From Desulfosporosinus sp. (GTDB lineage: Bacteria; Bacillota; Desulfitobacteriia; Desulfitobacteriales; Desulfitobacteriaceae): 5,935 nucleotides of DNA. The first letter of the stretch is position 1. The number at the start of each line of letters is the position of its first letter. Where the stretch lies: the NCBI GenBank assembly GCA_003132105.1, contig PKWS01000047.1, positions 1-5,935 on the forward strand. The letters are read 5' to 3'. Below, one piece after another: positions 1 to 5,501 of this stretch. Made by a program: the position numbers and the translations under genes. Under the pieces are notes generated by a model that saw only the letters and a list, made by a program, of their open reading frames with translations, was not told the origin of the DNA and searched no databases.

Positions 1-897
1 CTTGCGCCTTCCCCTTCAAAAACAAAGCAATCCAATTTTATTCAGAAAACCCTTCAAGGCATTATTGGTTTTTTAAGAAAATCCGTCTATTCTGAGGAGA
101 TCGCTCTTCGCTCAGGGTTCCTACAAGCCATGGACCCCAGGATGAAACTGCTCGCCATTTTCTCACTCCTCGTTACTGTAAATCTCCTGCGCCATTTACC
201 TTTACTCTGGGGTGTCTATCTGGTTATTCTGATCCTCGCCACATTATCAAAGGTTCCCGCTCGGTTCCTCGTTCAGCGGGTTTGGTTAGTTATACCATTA
301 TTTACAGGAATTATGGTCTTCCCGGCCTTATTTAATTGGGTACGTCCGGGTGACCCCCTCTGGATCATTTGGAATTTCTCGACCCCACTCCACGTCGGGC
401 CAATTCATTTTCCGCCTGAATTAATCATCACTCGGCAGGGCTTTTGGGGAGCACTACTAATGATCAGCCGGGTGGGTATTTCTGTTACTCTCGCCGTTCT
501 CCTCACCTTAACGACACGCTGGAACAACCTGCTACGCGCGTTACGCACCTTTTTTGTTCCTAAGATTTTTATCGTTACTCTGGAAATGACCTACCGTTAT
601 ATTTTTGTACTCGTCACACTTCTCGAAGACATGTTCTTAGCGCGGAAAGCACGTGACTCAGGGCATTCTTCCGGCGCTGAACAACGGCGATTTATTGGTT
701 CCTCCATTGCAAACCTTTTCGGTAAATCTCTGCAAATGAGCGAAGATGTCTATACCTCTATGATCGCGCGGGGATATACCGGTGAAATTTATACCCTTCA
801 GCGTTTCCAACTACGTTGGATGGACGTCTTTAGCATGGGAGTCAGCCTTATGTTAAGTTTATCGCTTTATGCTGCCGACAAAGTCTTAGGAGGATGA
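1..897 (+). CDS. cbiQ: Cobalt/nickel ECF transporter transmembrane protein CbiQ (5' end outside the window)
   Basis: This is the transmembrane coupling (T) component of an energy-coupling-factor importer of the CbiMNQO/NikMNQO type. It sits in the cytoplasmic membrane and links the ATPase CbiO to the substrate-binding CbiM/CbiN. The frame is open from base 1, and the residues before the ATG at 130 (FIQKTLQGIIGFLRK, then SEEIALRSGFLQAMDPRMKL) match the usual CbiQ N-terminus. The ATG at 130 is therefore internal and the true start lies a little left of the window. Visible are several hydrophobic segments, the loop around FNWVRPGDPLW that lengthens cobalt-type Q proteins, an ARKARD stretch (about 640-657), and the conserved ARG of MIARGYTG (766-774), which contacts the ATPase. 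About 298 residues are present, near full family length. The stop at 895-897 overlaps the cbiO ribosome binding site, so the two genes are co-transcribed. Cobalt versus nickel cannot be decided without CbiM. Confidence 0.93.
   Translation, partial: LAPSPSKTKQSNFIQKTLQGIIGFLRKSVYSEEIALRSGFLQAMDPRMKLLAIFSLLVTVNLLRHLPLLWGVYLVILILATLSKVPARFLVQRVWLVIPLFTGIMVFPALFNWVRPGDPLWIIWNFSTPLHVGPIHFPPELIITRQGFWGALLMISRVGISVTLAVLLTLTTRWNNLLRALRTFFVPKIFIVTLEMTYRYIFVLVTLLEDMFLARKARDSGHSSGAEQRRFIGSSIANLFGKSLQMSEDVYTSMIARGYTGEIYTLQRFQLRWMDVFSMGVSLMLSLSLYAADKVLGG
888..893 (+). promoter_or_regulatory. Ribosome binding site of cbiO inside the cbiQ 3' end
   Basis: AGGAGG lies in the last codons of cbiQ, 8 bases before a TTG. 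The cbiO frame has a TAG at 887-889, so the TTG at 902 is the only well-placed start. The overlap suggests translational coupling of cbiQ and cbiO. Confidence 0.85.
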
Positions 898-901
898 AAA
901 C

Positions 902-1696
902 TTGTCTAAACAAACCGTCCCTCTTTTCCAACTAACTGCTGTTTCCTATGCCTATATTCCCGATCATCCCGTTCTGTCTGATATTCATCTTCAGCTCTAC
1001 CCAGCGCAAAGCCTTGTTATTCTCGGAGCCAATGGAAGTGGGAAATCCACACTACTAAAGATTCTTGCTGGACTTGTTCATCCCACATCTGGCAAGATCT
1101 TGGCCTTTGGGCAAGATCTTACAGAAAAGAAGCTGCAAGACCCTGCATTCTTATCTGAGTTTCGCCAACGTGTGGGCTTTATTTTTCAAAATTCTGATGC
1201 CCAACTATTCTCGGCTACCGTTCGGGATGAGTTATCCTTTGCGCCACTGCAGCTTGGCCTTTCTGCCGAACAGGTAGAACAGCGGATTGTTGAGACTGCT
1301 GACCTGCTAGGAGTCACACCACTGTTAGACCGACCTCCCTATAAACTGAGTGGTGGGGAGAAGAAAAAGGTTGCTTTGGCGTGCGTCCTTACCTCCAACC
1401 CCGAAGTCTTATTTCTTGATGAACCTACGAACGGACTCGACCCGCGCACCCAGTTTTGGCTTGTAGAATTTCTTTCAGCCCTCCAAAGCGCAGGAAAAAC
1501 GATCATTACCGCAACGCACGACCTTTCCATTGTGGAAGAAATCGCCCAGCGAGTGATTGTCTTGCGTGAAAACCACACTGTCGCAGCAGATAGCACACCG
1601 TTCGAAATCCTCAGTGACCGAGAACTTCTACTCAATGTAAACCTCATTCATGAACGCTCTCATTTTCATATTGGTGGAGCTAAGAACCACAGCTAA
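902..1696 (+). CDS. cbiO: Cobalt/nickel ECF transporter ATP-binding protein CbiO
   Basis: This is the cytoplasmic ATPase that drives metal uptake through CbiQ. It has 264 residues, normal for a single-domain ECF ATPase. All ABC motifs are intact: Walker A GANGSGKST (residues 42-50), Q-loop FQN (95-97), signature LSGGEKKK (149-156), Walker B VLFLDEP (169-175), D-loop NGLD (177-180), and the H-switch histidine 206 in TATHD. The FQNSDAQLF stretch after the Q-loop is typical of CbiO/EcfA proteins. The TTG start is fixed by AGGAGG 8 bases upstream and an upstream in-frame stop. The C-terminal tail has several histidines (ERSHFHIGGAKNHS), common in metal transporters but of unknown role here. It is the last clear gene of its operon and is followed by a terminator-like hairpin at 1783-1818. 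Assignment to the cobalt/nickel group rests on the CbiQ partner; the ATPase alone does not show the substrate. Confidence 0.93.
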   Translation: MSKQTVPLFQLTAVSYAYIPDHPVLSDIHLQLYPAQSLVILGANGSGKSTLLKILAGLVHPTSGKILAFGQDLTEKKLQDPAFLSEFRQRVGFIFQNSDAQLFSATVRDELSFAPLQLGLSAEQVEQRIVETADLLGVTPLLDRPPYKLSGGEKKKVALACVLTSNPEVLFLDEPTNGLDPRTQFWLVEFLSALQSAGKTIITATHDLSIVEEIAQRVIVLRENHTVAADSTPFEILSDRELLLNVNLIHERSHFHIGGAKNHS

Positions 1697-1782
1697 AATG
1701 AAATGGGCCCTTCATGGACATTTACGAAAATGACCACAAACAACACTAATCATTCTCATGAACATAACGATTGATATCTAAG

Positions 1783-1820
1783 ATAAGGGGCACGAGTTTA
1801 AAAAACTCGTCCCCTTATTT
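1783..1820. terminator. Bidirectional hairpin between convergent cbiO and catalase genes
   Basis: AAGGGG, a bulged C, then ACGAGTTT (1785-1799) pair with AAACTCGTCCCCTT (1803-1816); A1783 and T1784 can pair further with 1817-1818. The loop is three A residues. The plus-strand exit is TTATTTATTA, moderately U-rich. The convergent gene ends on both sides suggest it ends transcription from either direction. Confidence 0.75.
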
Positions 1821-1844
1821 ATTACCTATTACCTATTACCTATT
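1821..1844. repeat. Heptamer tandem repeat, ATTACCT x 3.4
   Basis: Three exact copies of ATTACCT (1821-1827, 1828-1834, 1835-1841) are followed by ATT. The repeat lies between the terminator hairpin and the catalase stop codon. It is non-coding and may vary in copy number between strains. Confidence 0.8.
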
Positions 1845-1854
1845 CTAAAACCGC

Positions 1855-2658
1855 TTAATTTCCTTTGGGCGGCTGAGGTTGTGAATATTGAGGATTGTTT
1901 CGAGTGTGGTCATTATATCCAGGCCCAACTTCCTTAGCACCAGTTGCTTGTGGATCTTTTCCGTACTGGGCTGGCCCACCATACTTCTCGTTCGGGTTTT
2001 CCTCATAAGAGATCCCGTTACCCTCGTTCCATGGGCCACGACTATCTCCCTCGCCCGTCGACAAGTTCATGTATTTCTTAGAAAAGTCGGAATCCCGGAA
2101 ATCTTTGTTGACTCCGCTTCCCTTTAGAGTATCAATTGCTTGCATAAAGGAGAAGTTATGGGATTCTTCGCGGCTTAAGAGAAAACGAACCATGTCTTTG
2201 ACTCCGGCGTCATCCGTTTGTTGGAGAAGTCGTTCATACATGAGTTTTGCACGAAGTTCTCCCCCTGCATTTGTCGAAAGATCTGTGAATATATCTCCAG
2301 TCGAGTCGACGTAGCCTGCTGTCCAGGGTACTCCTGCTGAATTAACAAGAAGTGGGCCGCCCCCAAGTAACGCCATATGATTTGCCGGAAAATCTTTGGG
2401 AATGTTATCAACAGGACCAATCAACATACCTAGTGCCTCGCCGACCATTTCCAAATGGCTCATCTCTTCGGCTGCGATATCTTGCAGCATGTCTCGTATT
2501 TTTGGATCATTACACCCTAAACTCTGCGAGAAATACTGCATGGCTGCAGTAAGTTCGCCGTCACACCCCCCAAATTGCTCCAGTAACAAGACGGCAAAGC
2601 GCGGATCTGGTTTATCCACATGTACTGTATATTCCATATCCTTAACATGTTTAAACAC
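1855..2658 (-). CDS. Manganese (non-haem) catalase, CotJC/YdbD type
   Basis: This is a dimanganese catalase that converts hydrogen peroxide to water and oxygen; relatives in spore formers also occur in the spore coat (CotJC). It has 267 residues, the length of full Mn catalases. The four-helix-bundle ligands are all present: Glu35 (in GELTAAMQYF), Glu65 and His68 (EEMSH), Glu134 (GELRAKLMYE) and His167 (REESH). The 33-residue gap between the last two equals that of the Lactiplantibacillus enzyme as I remember it. From about residue 200 the chain becomes a tail rich in Gly, Pro, Asn and Gln. The start is a GTG (2658-2656) with AGGAGGTT eight bases upstream; the ATG at codon 8 has no comparable site. 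The gene is monocistronic and convergent with cbiO. Whether it is a vegetative peroxide-defence enzyme or a spore protein cannot be settled here; the candidate promoter looks vegetative (sigma-A-like). Confidence 0.93.
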   Translation of the reverse strand: MFKHVKDMEYTVHVDKPDPRFAVLLLEQFGGCDGELTAAMQYFSQSLGCNDPKIRDMLQDIAAEEMSHLEMVGEALGMLIGPVDNIPKDFPANHMALLGGGPLLVNSAGVPWTAGYVDSTGDIFTDLSTNAGGELRAKLMYERLLQQTDDAGVKDMVRFLLSREESHNFSFMQAIDTLKGSGVNKDFRDSDFSKKYMNLSTGEGDSRGPWNEGNGISYEENPNEKYGGPAQYGKDPQATGAKEVGPGYNDHTRNNPQYSQPQPPKGN

Positions 2659-2666
2659 CTTAGAAA

Positions 2667-2674
2667 AACCTCCT
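2667..2674 (-). promoter_or_regulatory. Ribosome binding site of the catalase gene
   Basis: On the minus strand AGGAGGTT lies 8 bases before the GTG at 2658-2656. It follows a run of A residues. This strong site decides the GTG start over the internal ATG. Confidence 0.85.
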
Positions 2675-2683
2675 TTTTTTTGA

Positions 2684-2713
2684 ATTATGAGTAATTAGCT
2701 TTTCTAATTTCAA
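2684..2713 (-). promoter_or_regulatory. Candidate sigma-A promoter of the catalase gene
   Basis: On the minus strand TTGAAA (2713-2708) and CATAAT (2689-2684) are 18 bases apart, each one mismatch from consensus. Transcription would start near 2677, giving a leader of about 19 bases carrying the ribosome binding site. An inverted repeat, AATTAG-5-CTAATT (2693-2709), covers most of the spacer and the edge of the -35 box, and could be an operator. It does not match the PerR box I know. Confidence 0.5.
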
Positions 2714-2794
2714 GTTATTATCTGATGAATCCTAAAATTTTATCCGTGGAATTGTTTATATCAGAGCACCTTTAGTTCTTGACGATCTAAACTC

Positions 2795-3448
2795 ATGGTT
2801 CAAAACGAATGGGACGAAATTAAGGACTTTGCCTTACTCAAAAAAAGCCTCTTAGTGTTGAGCTTAGTCATCTTGGGCTTTACTCTCTACCCCATTCTTC
2901 ACCTAGAGACAGCCACCATCGCTCTCAGCGGCGCCATGCTCTTAATGATCTGGACCCACGAAGAGCCCGAAGATGTTTTCCTGGCCATTGAATGGCCTAC
3001 GCTCTTTTTCTTTGCTGGTTTGTTCGTTCTTGTCGGAGGCCTTATTGAGGTCGGAGTCCTTGACCGTCTGGCAGAGTGGAGCATGGGCTTAACCCAGGGA
3101 GATCCCCTCCTCCTGGCTATGTTGATTCTTTTTATATCGGCAATCCTCTCGTCCTTCCTCGATAATATTCCCTTCGTCGCGACGATGATTCCGCTGATTC
3201 AAAAACTCGCCTTACTCAGCCAGTTCACTCCGGCACAAACACAACCTCTCTGGTGGGCTTTGGCCTTAGGTGCCTGCCTTGGCGGTAACGGAACCTTGGT
3301 CGGAGCCTCCGCCAATCTCATCGTGTCAGGAATTGCTGAGAAAAACGGCATCAAAATAAGCTATATCCAATTCCTTAAAGTAGGCTTCCCCATCATGCTT
3401 CTCTCCGTTGTAATTTCAGCGGTTTACCTTGTCATTCGTTATTATTAG
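2795..3448 (+). CDS. C-terminal half of an ArsB/NhaD-type (SLC13-like) permease; N-terminal half missing
   Basis: The 217-residue product matches the second half of ArsB/P-type ion permeases, which normally have about 420-430 residues in two related halves. Diagnostic segments are DFALLKKSLLVL before the first helix, LFFFAGLFVLVGGLIEVGVL (71-90), the SFLDNIPFVATMIP re-entrant motif (120-133), and LGACLGGNGTLVGASANLIV (158-177). At least five hydrophobic stretches are visible. The N-terminal half is nowhere in the window. Homology seems to begin right at the ATG, and a TGA stands in frame at 2780-2782. No good ribosome binding site precedes the ATG. Family members move arsenite, Na+/H+ or dicarboxylates; this half does not say which. 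It is most likely a remnant of a split gene. A functional half-transporter that dimerises or pairs with another half is possible but unproven. Confidence 0.85.
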   Translation: MVQNEWDEIKDFALLKKSLLVLSLVILGFTLYPILHLETATIALSGAMLLMIWTHEEPEDVFLAIEWPTLFFFAGLFVLVGGLIEVGVLDRLAEWSMGLTQGDPLLLAMLILFISAILSSFLDNIPFVATMIPLIQKLALLSQFTPAQTQPLWWALALGACLGGNGTLVGASANLIVSGIAEKNGIKISYIQFLKVGFPIMLLSVVISAVYLVIRYY

Positions 3449-3501
3449 GGAAGCGACCTCAAACGTTCCACACCCATTTTATTTATCATTCACCGTGGTT
3501 T

Positions 3502-3540
3502 AGACATCAGGGCTCTGATGCGAGGGTGTCTTTAATTTTA
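3502..3540 (+). terminator. Possible terminator after the permease fragment
   Basis: CATCAG (3505-3510) can pair with CTGATG (3515-3520) over a four-base loop; alternatively AGACA (3502-3506) pairs with TGTCT (3527-3531). A T-rich stretch, TTTAATTTTA, follows at 3531-3540. The stem is imperfect, so this is a weak call. Confidence 0.4.
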
Positions 3541-3588
3541 ACCATTGGGTCCTGTAACAAAAATTGTACTAAACCGCTGCAGATTACG

Positions 3589-3628
3589 TAAAGCACCCTT
3601 GCTTCAATTTGTAAGTAAGGGTGCTTTA
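3589..3628. terminator. Strong bidirectional hairpin between convergent genes
   Basis: AAAGCACCCTTGCTT (3590-3604) pairs with AAGTAAGGGTGCTTT (3613-3627), 15 pairs with one G-U, around an eight-base loop. T3589 and A3628 add a pair. It lies between the permease fragment (+) and the secreted-protein remnant (-), consistent with a shared terminator. Neither side has a long U tract beyond the TTT of the stem. Confidence 0.7.
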
Positions 3629-3662
3629 TAAATTTGTATAATACTTTTGTTGTACATTTTCG

Positions 3663-3990
3663 TTAAAATGTTGGCTGGACCCCAATTACGTTGCTGTATC
3701 CTGTAATGTCGTCCCTGTGGTGAAAATAGAGCAGCAGCTCACCCTTAAAGACTTTGAAACCGTCAGACGTTGTTGTTAGATTGCCAGCAGTACCCCCAAG
3801 GTTTCTTACTACTAGTGTATCCCAAAGTAGAATCTGTTTACCTGTTTTGTCGCGAATTACTTTTTCCACTTTAACATTGGTGTCGGTGTAAATAACTTCG
3901 TACTTCTGATCTCTAGCCTCAATTCCTATAGAAAGGGCAATTTTACCATTTACTTTACCCACAAACGATATTATTTGCCAGAATTTTCAC
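3663..3990 (-). pseudogene. Remnant of a small secreted-protein family gene; frameshifted and lacking its 5' end
   Basis: The open stretch 3962-3663 gives 99 residues from a GTG with no ribosome binding site. Parts of it (YTDTNVKVEKVI, then VVRNLGGTAGN, then KGELLLYF and YSNVIGVQPTF) resemble an uncharacterised Firmicutes family of secreted or lipoprotein domains with the pattern IVVGKV, YTD.TVKVEKVLKG, LGGT.G, KGE..LLFL, GG.QG.F. That resemblance is from memory. A second minus-strand frame from the GTG at 3990-3988 reads MKILANNIV and then diverges. Dropping one T from the TTT at 3963-3965 joins the two as LANNIVVGKVNGK, just what the family motif predicts. The result would be 108 residues, still without a signal peptide, because a TGA lies just upstream at 3999-3997. 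I infer a decayed gene. The function is unknown. Confidence 0.6.
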
Positions 3991-4000
3991 GTATTCTCAT

Positions 4001-4222
4001 ATATTTTATGATATAATTTAATCAAGCTCCTAACAAACAGAACTTCATAGGGCCTTTTTGAAAAAGGCTTAGACGCGCCCCTTGCCATAGAAGGTTAAGA
4101 AAAAGACGTTTTAGAATGTTATTAACATGTATGTGAACTAGGGGTAATCTTGTAGAGGAAGGGGAAAAGGGAGAGCCTGTAGAAGATGAAAATAGGTAAA
4201 TCATCGCTCAGGTTGCTTAAAC
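4001..4222. other. Intergenic region between two divergent accessory genes
   Basis: I see no convincing gene here. It holds an inverted repeat GCCTTTTT-G-AAAAAGGC (4052-4068), which can fold as GCCTTT/AAAGGC with a five-base loop, and a purine-rich stretch (about 4151-4200). The best promoter-like pair for the downstream gene is TTAACA (4122-4127) and TAATCT (4145-4150) with 17 bases between, but the -10 match is poor. A weak CAGG at 4209-4212 precedes the ATG at 4223. Confidence 0.4.
4008..4036 (-). promoter_or_regulatory. Weak promoter candidate upstream of the secreted-protein remnant
   Basis: On the minus strand TTGTTA (4036-4031) and TATCAT (4013-4008) are 17 bases apart, four and five matches to the sigma-A consensus. 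The area is AT-rich, so a chance match is quite possible. Confidence 0.25.
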
Positions 4223-4961
4223 ATGAAAAGGATTTCAATCTTAGCCCTCTCGCTTGTTTTGTTGTTCGGATTCTCAGCAAATACATTTGCCGTTAGAAAC
4301 AACCACTACCACTAGCAAACAGGTTTTAGTTTCTGAACCGAACAATTCGGTAACATTTCAAAAAGTTGAACTGATTAAAGAATCGGATAAGATGACCGTC
4401 AGTGTGACCGGACATGTTAATCCAGGTAATCCAGCACGTAAAGTCCAAATCGATGTAGATGCCCAAAAAGGAACATACAAAACAAGATTAATAAGTTCCG
4501 GTCCTCAAAAAACCTCCACAACTTCTAAAATTCAACCCATGTCACTACTCGGACTACACTCAGCCGCAGTTACAATAGACTCCGAAGATCCTGTGTATTG
4601 GTCGTTAGCACGAACCACCCAGAATCTTAGTTGGAATGTTTGGTCAGATGGAACTGTAGGATATTCCAGTCGCTCCAAAAGCTCATGGGATGGACAACCA
4701 ACGCAAGGAGGTACCTATTGGTATTTAGACTGGAATAACTTCCAAGGAAATCCATGGTACAATGCAAATTACACCATGGTAGGTTCTGACCTTTCTTCAC
4801 AGCACCACAACTGGGACTTTGGATTAGATAATTGGGCAACATACGCAGGGCACAATATCAGTATTTATGGATTGGCAACTGGTGGATATGACTTCAATGC
4901 TACATATAGTCATTGGGGAGAGGATTACTTCCTACTATCCGCCCAAATCTGGATGAGTTAG
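4223..4961 (+). CDS. Secreted Trp/Tyr-rich hypothetical protein, interrupted by a frameshift after the signal peptide
   Basis: I do not recognise this family. The ATG at 4223 opens a typical signal peptide: MKR, a hydrophobic core (ISILALSLVLLFGF), then SANTFA as a likely cleavage site. That frame ends at a TAG (4313-4315). The long body is read one frame over, from about 4296 to the stop at 4959-4961, where the only upstream start would be a TTG at 4254 inside the signal sequence. Removing one T of GTTA (4292-4295) fuses them as SANTFA-VETTTTTSKQV and gives 245 residues. After a Thr/Ser-rich segment and a polar middle (to about residue 120) comes a domain of 122 residues with 11 Trp and 11 Tyr and no Cys (WYLDWNNF, HHNWDF, SHWGEDYF). 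This suggests a beta-rich extracellular fold, perhaps binding carbohydrate or cell wall; that is inference. A hairpin at 4972-5004 follows. It could be a real pseudogene or a sequence error. Confidence 0.75.
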
Positions 4962-4971
4962 ATTTTCGAAA

Positions 4972-5004
4972 AAAGGAACTGCTCGTTATTTGAGTAGTTC
5001 CTTT
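4972..5004 (+). terminator. Hairpin after the secreted protein gene (copies 1 and 2 of a 13-base repeat)
   Basis: AAAGGAACTGCTC (4972-4984) pairs with GAGTAGTTCCTTT (4992-5004), 13 pairs with one G-U, loop GTTATTT. It begins 10 bases after the stop codon. The exit (CTCAAATTC) is not U-rich, so termination may be incomplete. Confidence 0.6.
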
Positions 5005-5030
5005 CTCAAATTCACTGAAAGGAACTACTC
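4992..5030 (+). promoter_or_regulatory. Alternative hairpin (copies 2 and 3) covering the ribosome binding site of the small membrane protein
   Basis: GAGTAGTTCCTTT (4992-5004) is also a perfect complement of AAAGGAACTACTC (5018-5030), 13 pairs around a 13-base loop. Copy 3 contains AAAGGA, the only Shine-Dalgarno-like sequence before the ATG at 5033. This fold would hide the site, whereas pairing of copies 1 and 2 would free it. The two folds exclude each other. A regulatory role is inference. Confidence 0.45.
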
Positions 5031-5032
5031 TG

Positions 5033-5203
5033 ATGAAAACCTTAATTGCCAAAACAATTGGATTGCTAGCTAGTTTTGGAAGTATGATTCTGGCAATTAT
5101 TCTGCTTTACTTCAATCCTTACAGCAATGAAAATAATCGATTTGGTACAGGTCTTTATCTGGTATCCGCTTTGTTGTTTTTATTTAGCCATAAGGACAAG
5201 TAA
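5033..5203 (+). CDS. Small membrane protein of 56 residues, function unknown
   Basis: I do not recognise this protein. An ATG at 5033 opens 56 codons to a TAA at 5201-5203. Two hydrophobic segments, about residues 9-27 (IGLLASFGSMILAIILLYF) and 39-51 (TGLYLVSALLFLF), flank a polar turn with NPYSNENNRFG. The C-terminus is charged (SHKDK). Basic residues near the N-terminus and at the C-terminus fit a two-helix hairpin with both ends in the cytoplasm. AAAGGA lies about 10 bases upstream, inside the third copy of the 13-base repeat, so translation may depend on RNA folding. The gene follows the secreted-protein gene on the same strand and may be read from the same transcript. It has normal-looking codons and no frame damage. 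Confidence 0.6.
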   Translation: MKTLIAKTIGLLASFGSMILAIILLYFNPYSNENNRFGTGLYLVSALLFLFSHKDK

Positions 5204-5210
5204 CAAGCTG

Positions 5211-5300
5211 TTAAGTTTGCCCTCGTTCTTCTTCAGATAGGCGGGGTAGGTTGTAGATGTTATTGATTTCATTGGTCGAGAGAATAGTGATCCTTTCCAC
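5211..5300 (-). pseudogene. Fragment resembling the N-terminus of a Tn3-family transposase
   Basis: On the minus strand a GTG at 5300-5298 opens 29 codons ending at a TAA (5213-5211). The translation contains ITILSTNEINNIYNLPRLSE followed by EERGQT. The pattern ILS..E...IY.LP.LSEEER is like the start of the DUF4158 domain that opens Tn3-family TnpA proteins (about 950-1000 residues), where it is normally followed by a YFTL-type motif. Here the frame stops instead, and the next bases belong to the oppositely oriented small membrane gene. The match is from memory of the family and short. If right, it is the stump of a transposase lost by deletion or rearrangement. Its orientation, just downstream of a tyrosine recombinase, is the order seen in Tn4430-like elements (tnpI then tnpA). 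Confidence 0.45.
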
Positions 5301-5460
5301 GAAACCCTTCAAGACGGCAGTCCTCCAAACAACACTGAATATGGTAACAATTCTTTATCTCTGGCGCCATTATACAAGTTAACGCAAACAAGCTAAAGAT
5401 TCCAGGTGTCAATCCTAAATAAAGGCTTATTGGTAATGACCATACAAAGGGGATAAACAT
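5269..5460 (-). CDS. Doubtful small membrane ORF with a Cys-rich tail
   Basis: I do not recognise this ORF. From the ATG at 5460-5458 it gives 63 residues; the frame can be extended to a TTG at 5499. AGAGG about nine bases before the ATG is a fair ribosome binding site. The first 31 residues are hydrophobic (PFVWSLPISLYLGL, then GIFSLFALTCIM) and could form one or two membrane segments. The rest carries four Cys in CYHIQCCLEDC and then a charged end. It lies about 40 bases downstream of the recombinase stop, same strand. Its last 32 bases overlap the transposase-like fragment in another frame, so at least one of the two is probably not expressed. Confidence 0.3.
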   Translation of the reverse strand: MFIPFVWSLPISLYLGLTPGIFSLFALTCIMAPEIKNCYHIQCCLEDCRLEGFRGKDHYSLDQ

Positions 5461-5501
5461 CAGTTTATACCTCTTGATTATCAGACATAATGAGCCCAAT
5501 A

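Noticed and set aside
130..132. ATG as the start of the CbiQ gene
   Set aside because: The frame is open back to base 1 and the upstream residues match the CbiQ N-terminus, so this Met is internal.
1091..1120. Two copies of GGCAAGATCTT 19 bases apart in cbiO
   Set aside because: They lie within well-conserved coding sequence after the Walker A region and look like a codon-level coincidence.
2175..2683. Several 60-95 codon ORFs overlapping the catalase gene on both strands
   Set aside because: They are out of frame with an intact enzyme with all metal ligands and are explained as its shadows.
4052..4068. GCCTTTTTGAAAAAGGC as a terminator or mobile-element end
   Set aside because: The loop must take up part of the A/T runs, no U tract follows, and no matching repeat or target duplication is visible in the window.
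4022..4204. Minus-strand 60-codon ORF
   Set aside because: No recognisable family, low-complexity Ser/Pro/Leu composition, and no good ribosome binding site; probably non-coding.
4254..4256. TTG as a genuine start for the secreted protein
   Set aside because: It lies inside the signal peptide coding sequence, lacks a ribosome binding site, and gives a meaningless N-terminus (MFCCSDSQQ).
3449..5300. CRISPR array, tRNA or riboswitch in the AT-rich accessory region
   Set aside because: No regularly spaced repeats, no cloverleaf with a T-loop motif, and no recognised riboswitch core were seen.
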